DNA of 12,451 nt from Amoebophrya sp. AT5.2 (taxonomy: Eukaryota > Sar > Dinophyceae > Syndiniales > Amoebophryaceae): contig RXOD01005800.1 of the NCBI GenBank assembly GCA_005223375.1, forward strand, positions 1-12,451, in the 5' to 3' direction. Each line of letters starts with the position of its first letter. Positions within the stretch are counted from its first letter, which is position 1. Made by a program: the position numbers and the translations under genes. The notes beneath the pieces are model-generated. The model ran no database searches. It worked only from the letters and a program-made list of their open reading frames with translations, and had not been told where the DNA came from. Below, piece after piece: positions 6,622-12,451 of the stretch.

Positions 6622-8628
6622 TCACGCATCCTTATTTTTTCTAACCGGAAAAACGTTCAGGACCGGCAAGATGGTCAATGGTAAATTTTTCAGTTCTTCG
6701 ATCTGGTCGCTCTCGCGCTTGGACGTAGGGTCCTTCGAAGTTTCCGCCTGCTCAACATACGGCTTGATGTAAGTTTCGAACTGCTTGTGAAGCTGCTGGG
6801 CCCGCTGTTTGGCCGGAATCGCTAGCGTCACTTTACTCAGGCAAGCCATCCGCCCAGACTTAGCGTAGCGCTGCGCGATAAATCGCGCGCACGCTATCCA
6901 CAAGGTGAGGAATTCCTCCGCGGATTCTTTTTTTCCGGGCCGGAAGTCGCGCTGCTTCTGCGGGTGGTGCCGCTGCGAACGCAACCACTTCGAAGCGGTG
7001 TCAGGCTTTTCCTTGTGCATCTCTAATATGGTGTCCCCCTCTACCGTGCCGGCGATCGGCTTCGCCAAAAGCGTCCGCCCTGCTGTCTTCATGCCCTTGG
7101 TGACGGTGAACGCTCTGGTGGAGCCGCGGAAACTAATATCGAACCCCCCCAAGCTGCAGTTCGTGTTTGCCTTCATTCGCGCCACTTGCGCCTTGTACTC
7201 CGCGTATGCGTTACCAATCAGGACCTTGGACGGTGACGGAGGCCGGCGCTGGCCCCGTTCGTCAGCAGCACTATTCACGCGCACGACAGGGCTTGACGTC
7301 CCCCTCTGGCTCTGCTCCGCGCTTGGCCGCCGTGCGTGCGCCGACGAGGAGTTGACGTGTGCCGCTGCTCCCGGCGGCACAGACAGGGTGGATGCCTGTC
7401 TCTGACCGGGCGACGAAGAGGGCGCGCCGCCGCTGCCGACGAGCAGATGAAAGCCAGAACTACTGCTGCTCTTGTTCACATGGAGGGCGCTACTACTGGC
7501 GGCTGCAGCCCCAGCACTTGCACTACTAGATGAAGAAGAAGATGACGAAGATGAACTACTTGCACTGCTGGAGCTCGGCAGGCCCTCGCGATCGCCCCGC
7601 AAATTGGAGGACGAGGAACTGGCACCCACCAAGCACGGGTCCTCGTCCTCTCCTGAGCGAACAAGAAGAACTTCTTGTTCCGCCAGCAGCGCGAGTTCCT
7701 CGTCGCGCCAGCCGCGCGAGTTCCTCTCCTGCTCCTCACGAGGGGGAAGTCCGGTTACCGGGTCGAGGAACTCCTCGTCGTCCTCCATGTTCGCGCTCGA
7801 GGCAGCCCCCGGGAGTAGCGCGGCATTCTTTTTACTTGTTCTCCTAGACGCTGTTCCTGCAGGAGACCCAAGCACGCGACTTCTCTTTGGTACGTGGTCG
7901 ACTTCTTCATCTTCGTCGTCATTTTTATCAACAGCAGCACGCGTTTCTCCCGCGCGCCTGCTCTCCTGTTGCCGCTCGCCACCACCATAGCCAGGGTCCC
8001 CAGGCTTTAGCAGCGTGCCCAAGTCGACCTGTCCGTCGAACCAGTTGTCGTGGTAGTAATCGTAGTCGTCGTCTTCGCCGTATAGCGCGACTGCGTTCTG
8101 CTCGGCGTCAGAGTCGTCTTGGAGGTTGCTGACGCTGCCGCTCCTGCTGCCGCTGCGTAGTGTGGCGCCGGAGTCGCTCACATTGCCGCTCGTCTTCCGC
8201 AGCCGAGTGTCCGCAGCCTGGCGGTCCGTCGCATCGACCACGTCAACATCTTCCTCGAGGACCGGTAGCTGGTTTAGCCAGGCGCTCCACCTACTTCTAG
8301 TACTAGTATTTGCATCCGCATTTTTTTCCTGCTCCTGCTCTGCATCGTCATCGCCGGGCTTCCTCGCTCCACGCGCCGCGTCGCGACCGACCACCACCAG
8401 ATGGTCCACTCCTTGCTCGTCATCAACATGAACAAGATCATTTTGTACAAAGCCACCCGCCCCGCGGTCTTCTCGCGCTAGCTGCTGCTGCTCGCCCTCT
8501 CCTGCCGCCGCTGTCGTCCCATCGCCGCCGCGGCCTTCGTCCGCAAAAGCATCGGCCTCGCCACGTCCACTTGGCTTGATGTCCTCGCCACCTCCTCGAC
8601 CATTTGCCGCAGCACGCTCCTCGTCCGC
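6622..8628 (-). CDS. Gene B last exon (disordered region and C-terminus)
   Basis: Follows the acceptor AATACTAG at 8629. The frame is open for 73 codons before the GTG at 8409, so it must not be started there. The first two thirds are acidic and Ser/Gly-rich with a poly-Ser tract at 7489-7575 and NLS-like basic runs. The last third looks folded, from about AYAEYKAQVARMKANTN to FETYIKPYVEQAET, and ends RKNKDA. A GT site at CCG|GTTAGA near the end could be a donor, but the stop follows 8 codons later and no further exon was found. Confidence 0.82.
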   Translation of the reverse strand, partial: ADEERAAANGRGGGEDIKPSGRGEADAFADEGRGGDGTTAAAGEGEQQQLAREDRGAGGFVQNDLVHVDDEQGVDHLVVVGRDAARGARKPGDDDAEQEQEKNADANTSTRSRWSAWLNQLPVLEEDVDVVDATDRQAADTRLRKTSGNVSDSGATLRSGSRSGSVSNLQDDSDAEQNAVALYGEDDDYDYYHDNWFDGQVDLGTLLKPGDPGYGGGERQQESRRAGETRAAVDKNDDEDEEVDHVPKRSRVLGSPAGTASRRTSKKNAALLPGAASSANMEDDEEFLDPVTGLPPREEQERNSRGWRDEELALLAEQEVLLVRSGEDEDPCLVGASSSSSNLRGDREGLPSSSSASSSSSSSSSSSSSASAGAAAASSSALHVNKSSSSSGFHLLVGSGGAPSSSPGQRQASTLSVPPGAAAHVNSSSAHARRPSAEQSQRGTSSPVVRVNSAADERGQRRPPSPSKVLIGNAYAEYKAQVARMKANTNCSLGGFDISFRGSTRAFTVTKGMKTAGRTLLAKPIAGTVEGDTILEMHKEKPDTASKWLRSQRHHPQKQRDFRPGKKESAEEFLTLWIACARFIAQRYAKSGRMACLSKVTLAIPAKQRAQQLHKQFETYIKPYVEQAETSKDPTSKRESDQIEELKNLPLTILPVLNVFPVRKNKDA

Positions 8629-11600
8629 CTAGTATTTTTATGGCAGCGGCGAATTTAAAAACTAACCAAGAGACGAGCAAGACTTCTAGTACAAATAGAA
8701 ATAACTTAGAAGATGAGTCATATGCTGCAGCTGTAGTACAAACTAAGCACTAGTACTAGTACTAGAAGTACTACCTCCTTCTTCTTCCGCGCAGCGCTTT
8801 GTCTCCGCAGTTTGCTGATCGCCGCCGCCCGCAGCTTGTCGTCCTTCTCCTTCTTCTTCGTGAACTTGCGCGCGAGCCGCTGCATCCGGGCAAGTCTGGC
8901 CCGCTTCCGGTACATCCTTACGGAATCTATGTACGCCTGCGCCGTGCAGTATCGTCCGGCGTTGATGAAGTTAATCCATGCGCGTACGGTTCCTCCAACA
9001 ATCCGCTCACTCGGCTTTTCTCTCGTCGGATTCGCGAGCGCAGCGCCACCGTCGGAGCCAGTGCTCGCAGGTGCCACCGGAGCAGCGACTTTCTCACCTG
9101 TCTCTTCTTCTAACGCGACTCTGTCTTCCTTAAGCAAGTACGCGTCCCGATCGATAGCTTCGACGAACTCGAAGCTGACTACTACCTGCTCCTTGTCCAC
9201 CTGCTGGTCGCTCTGGTTTTCGTTTCTGTCGCTGTGCTGCATACGGACCCAGAAAAAGTTCCATTTGCTGACCTGCAAGAGCTCGGGATCCCATGAGTAG
9301 AGAACGGCGGCGGAGTCCGGGTCCGGATCCTGCACCAGAGGCAACACGTCCACTTCGCCAAGCTTTTCGCCTATCGCGAACCCCACCCACCCACTCGGCC
9401 GGCCCAAACTCCACGCGATGATGTACATTTTATTTCGAAAGGAAAGCGCGGGCAGCACTGGCGGGTCGGTTGCCCGCTGCTTCTCGCGCTCCTTTTTTGT
9501 TTTCGACAAGACTCGGCCGAAAAAGCGCCCGACGGGTGAAGTCAGCGGCGGACCAAGAAAATCGAGGTCCTTCTCGTAAGTGGCCCGCATCGCGAGTTCT
9601 ATGAGCGGAGGCGCGGGCCCTTCTGCGGAAATATCGCACAGCACAGATTTTTCGAATTCCCTGAGGCGGCGCAATGGCAGCTCCGCAGCCAGTTTCGCGG
9701 CGTCGTCTATTTTCGGAAAATGTTTTTAAGTAATAAACAAGCACTACTAGTAGTTCTTATAGCAATGGAGTTTGGGCGTCGTCGATGCCAACATCGAAAA
9801 CGAAGCGAGTAGTTGTAGTTGCAATAGTACTGTAGTTGTACGACCAAGAACTACAACTACACTGCTATTATTTATTTTGACTACATCAACTAGTACGAAG
9901 ACTGCATGTGGCACGAAGATGAAAGTGAGGACGAGTACCTATTATCTGATTCCAGAAGGTCTTTGCTGGCATCCGGCGCTGAAGCTCATCCCCGAGCTCT
10001 TCCCTCTTCTTCTTCAAATCGGCGATGGCCTGCCTGCGTTCGGCGATCAGTTCTTCGCAGACTGCTACGGCATCTGCGAACCATTGGCTCACGGCCTTCC
10101 GATTGTTCTTGTTCCTCGTGTACTCTGGAATCTCAAAGGAGCTGTTCGAAAGAGGAGCCGCATCGTCACCCGTGTCGAGGGTTAGCGTTTGGGAGCGCAA
10201 ATAGGCCCGATGCGCCCAATTCTTTTCCTTCCGACGGAACCGCGCGGCCTCCTCGATGTAGAGCTTCAGCTCCTGCTCCTCCCTTACGAGATGCGTGAGC
10301 GTGCTGTTGATGTTGTGTTGCAGCTCCTGACTCAAGTTCTTTGATATGAACGAGCTGAGCGCCATGGCGTTCAGTGCGGTCGTTCCTCGCCACGAATTCC
10401 CCTGCTCCTTTTGCGCGTCTTTGAGTATGGTGCGAAACCTGGTTTATTTTTAGTATTTTTTATTTGTATATCCACGGCAGTCTGCAGCTCGGTAATATCA
10501 AATCGACATCAACTAAGAGCAAAATAAAATACCACTCGACTTTGATCGAATGGGGATCCGACAAAAGAATGAGCGCCGCCACAGCTTCAAACATCTGGAG
10601 CTGCATGGGGGGGCTTTCAATTCGTCGGAGTTGCGGCAAGATGCAGGAGTCCGCCAGTTCTACCGTCTTCGTCCTCCACCTCGAAGCCAGACCTTCTTCA
10701 TGCAAAACTTCCTGCAGCCGCTGGACGCGCATCTGGGCCCGGGCGTCGTGGCTGAGAGGAGCAGGGCTGCTAGTAGTTGTATCCCCGCCGCTGCCGCGTT
10801 CCGCCTTGTTCAACTCCCCCAGCATGTACATTACGCACTCCCCGTGCGCCTCGAGGTGCCCGAACCTCCAGCAGTATCCTCCTTTAGATCGGAGGATCCC
10901 CAAAATCGCGCGCAGACGCAGACTCGAATGGTGGAGGAGTGCGGCCGCGTTATTGGCCAGGATGATGCCGGTCGCCTTCTCCCATGCCTTCGGCTGCAGA
11001 TGCTTCGCCATGGCCGACCCCGCAACCTCTGCGAACTTGCGATGCAGCTTGTTGTGGCGGTATTCCGTCGCGTCGCCCAAGTTGATGGAGCGTCTGTTTA
11101 CTTTCGCCGTGCCATAATAACCGGCACTCAATGCGGTCGGGGCTTGTTCCATGATGGTGATTGCGTGACTCAGCACCCCCCAATCGATATCTGTGACAGA
11201 CGAGCCTGTGGGAAAGGTTGGTGGAAAAAAGAGTGCTTGAGACCTATCATGAGCCTGTCGTGGGAATCCAATCCGTTTGCTGCAAGTTGCCAAGAAGTAC
11301 ATGATACTTACACACACACGGCATGCCCGTGCTACTTGTTCTTAAGAGCACCTTCATCAGGCCAACGGCATATGGACTTCATCTTCATCTACTTCTAGCA
11401 CAACTACAACGCCAGCACTGTCGTAGTTGTGCTGGGGCGAGTACTTCTAGCACGTCAAGAGCTCCTGCTAGCGACAACGTCTCGTCCTATTATCCTCGTC
11501 GACGTTTCACTTTGCCCGATCTAAAATGTGCGTTTTTGACCATAGGCATTTTTAGCAATAAAATTATATAAATAGAAAATCCAGCATAGTACTAGTTGTA

Positions 11601-12451
11601 GGCACCTCCAAACATCGCAAAGCCTTGGGGGGTGTAGTCGCCACCCCCGACATGCACCCCCCCCATGCGGAACCCGGAAAACGGGCGCTGTAGCATCATG
11701 AATCCGACGCCCACTCTTGCGTTTTCCACTATGGAAAACCATCTCGTGTCCGATCCCGGCCTCGTATGGGGAATCAGAAAAGAAAGGTCGTCGAATGCCT
11801 GCGCGATCATGTCGGACGCGGTGAGCTCGGGGTCGCGCATCAAGATCACTTTGCCGTCCTGGAACGCAAAACAGATCTCGCCATGTTTGTCGGGCGACCA
11901 GAGCTTGTGAAACATCATGAGGTCCTGCGCGCCCTCTTTCAGTTTCGTGAACTCCTCCAGCCTGTCTCGGCTCCACAGCTCGACGGCGTTATCCTCCAGC
12001 TGCTCCAAAACCCTTCGGAGCGACGCCAGCAAATTTCTTTTTTGGAACATTATTAGGCGACTCACCGTCCAGGAGAATTGCGCGTAGTACTCCCTCTCCC
12101 GGCGTCTACCAGCGTTTTTGCTTTTATTGGCATCCCCGCCGCCGGCCTTTTTTTTGTCCCCCACGCCACCACCACCTTCTCCCGCCCCCGCCACATCCTG
12201 CGGCGGCGCTTGAGCTGCATTTTCGTGGAGGCCCCCTTCTTGTTCATCATCTTGTTCGACATTGTCGTGGTCTTCGTGTTCCTCTCCTGCTTGCTCATCC
12301 TCCGCCGGAGCGTCTCTGTCCCAATCGAATCCACCCGTCAGCGGATCTCGGTCTTCATTTTCTGGCCCAAACTTACACCTGGTGACTTCGCCGGCCGAGG
12401 AGTGGTTGTTCACGGTCCCTGCGCGTGCTGCAGCCGGCCGACGGTGTGCGG
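6622..12451 (-). CDS. Gene B: large partly disordered protein, 5' end outside window
   Basis: Rebuilt as join 12451-11606, 11205-10533, 10438-9939, 9706-8775 and 8628-6622. This gives 1,651 residues plus a TGA at 6622-6624, with every phase consistent and all four introns GT-AG. In order: an acidic, then Gly/Lys-rich region with a globular-looking part (about residues 1-281); a mainly helical region (282-505); a charged coiled-coil-like region (506-672); a globular region with aromatic residues, then a strongly basic tail (673-983); and a long acidic and Ser-rich disordered region followed by a conserved-looking C-terminal part (984-1651). The open frame reaches the window edge, so the start is missing. 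I recognise no family. NLS-like basic runs (VPKRSR, RRTSKK) hint at a nuclear protein, but only as inference. Confidence 0.75.
7489..7575 (-). repeat. Poly-Ser/Ala tract in gene B
   Basis: Encodes four Ser, Ala, thirteen Ser, then Ala/Gly/Ser. The Ser codons are mixed (AGT, AGC, TCA, TCT, TCG, TCC), so the tract is kept as protein sequence and is not a pure DNA microsatellite. Confidence 0.85.
8775..9706 (-). CDS. Gene B fourth visible exon (globular part and basic tail)
   Basis: Follows the acceptor AAAATAG at 9707, with the split codon rebuilding Asp. An aromatic-rich region (MYIIAWSLGRPSGWVGFAIG, SKWNFFWVRMQ) looks folded. It is followed by a basic helical tail (MYRKRARLARMQRLARKFTK). Donor GGAG|GTAGTA at 8774, phase 0. 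Confidence 0.83.
9939..10438 (-). CDS. Gene B third visible exon (coiled-coil-like)
   Basis: Follows the acceptor AAACCAG at 10439; donor ATAATAG|GTACTC at 9938. It has charged heptad-like helices (LVREEQELKLYIEEAARFRR and CEELIAERRQAIADLKKKRE). The frame opens upstream of the first Met (10365) and reads FRTILKDAQKEQ from the splice site. Confidence 0.82.
10533..11205 (-). CDS. Gene B second visible exon
   Basis: Follows the acceptor CCCACAG at 11206; a second acceptor of the same phase, GTCACAG at 11191, would start it at 11190. The product is mainly helical (DIDWGVLSHAITIMEQAPTA, EVAGSAMAKHLQPKAWEKAT). The donor GAGTG|GTATTT at 10532 leaves two bases, and the first G of the next exon completes Trp. 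The intron before it is 400 nt, the one after 94 nt. Confidence 0.8.
11606..12451 (-). CDS. Gene B first visible exon (partial at 5' end)
   Basis: The frame is open from the window edge. An acidic stretch (DEQAGEEHEDHDNVEQDDEQ) and a Gly/Lys-rich linker lead into a globular-looking region starting near EYYAQFSWTVSRLI and ending in Gly-rich sequence (GFRMGGVHVGGGDY). The donor is GGAG|GTGCC at 11605. If not spliced, the frame stops after three more codons, which supports the splice. Confidence 0.78.

Noticed and set aside
6539..6772. Plus-strand hydrophobic frame resembling a signal peptide
   Set aside because: It runs antisense into the end of gene B; the hydrophobic part is AT-rich flank read by chance.
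6905..7990. Long plus-strand frames opposite the last exon of gene B
   Set aside because: They mirror the GC-rich, poly-Ser coding strand and are shadows of it.
11306..11311. A perfect GTAAGT donor on the minus strand inside the first visible intron of gene B
   Set aside because: No open frame of useful length leads into it in a phase that fits; upstream frames hit stops within about 20 nt. A microexon cannot be excluded but is not supported.
10550..11398. 282-codon plus-strand open frame
   Set aside because: It is antisense to the second visible exon of gene B, whose frame and phases fit its neighbours. The plus-strand product is low in protein-like order and runs into an intron.

Overview
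This is nuclear DNA from an intron-dense eukaryote, not a prokaryote. Two protein-coding genes, both on the minus strand, can be rebuilt exon by exon because reading frame and splice phase agree across every junction. Acceptors are AG, and 9 of the 12 rebuilt introns have a G as the next exon base. Most donors are GT. Two donors (exons 1 and 6 of gene A) seem to need a GC start, and two more (exons 4 and 7) have competing GC and GT choices. GC-AG introns, the AG|G acceptor habit, genes all on one strand, and mobile-looking DNA inside introns together suggest a dinoflagellate or related alveolate. A syndinian parasite such as Amoebophrya is possible. This placement is inference; no marker gene is present.

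Layout, read on the minus strand. Gene B enters from the right edge (12451) and runs through five exons to a stop at 6622-6624. Its visible part is about 1,651 residues and its true start lies outside the window. It is a large, partly disordered protein with acidic, basic, coiled-coil and poly-Ser parts, and I recognise no catalytic domain. A gap of about 2.2 kb follows (6621 to 4376). It holds a 0.5 kb element with long terminal inverted repeats (about 5798-6342), a solo arm of the same family (5253-5355), and simple repeats rich in TACTAGTA. Gene A starts at 4375 and runs through nine exons to a stop at 161-163, or to a further exon beyond the left edge if a donor at 201-200 is used. It encodes a mostly helical, Lys/Glu-rich protein of about 671 residues that I do not recognise.

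The most unusual material is the repeat family built on the motif CAGATACTAGTCGGGCCCAG. In the main element each inverted arm carries two copies of it 59 bp apart. The core of that element is filled with short tandem repeats, two of them with an 11-bp unit. A degenerate copy of the same family lies inside intron 2 of gene A, so the family has entered a gene. Many introns also carry TACTAGTAC / TAGTAGTTGTAG tracts near their ends. Nothing indicates that the two genes act together; they are simply neighbours on one strand.
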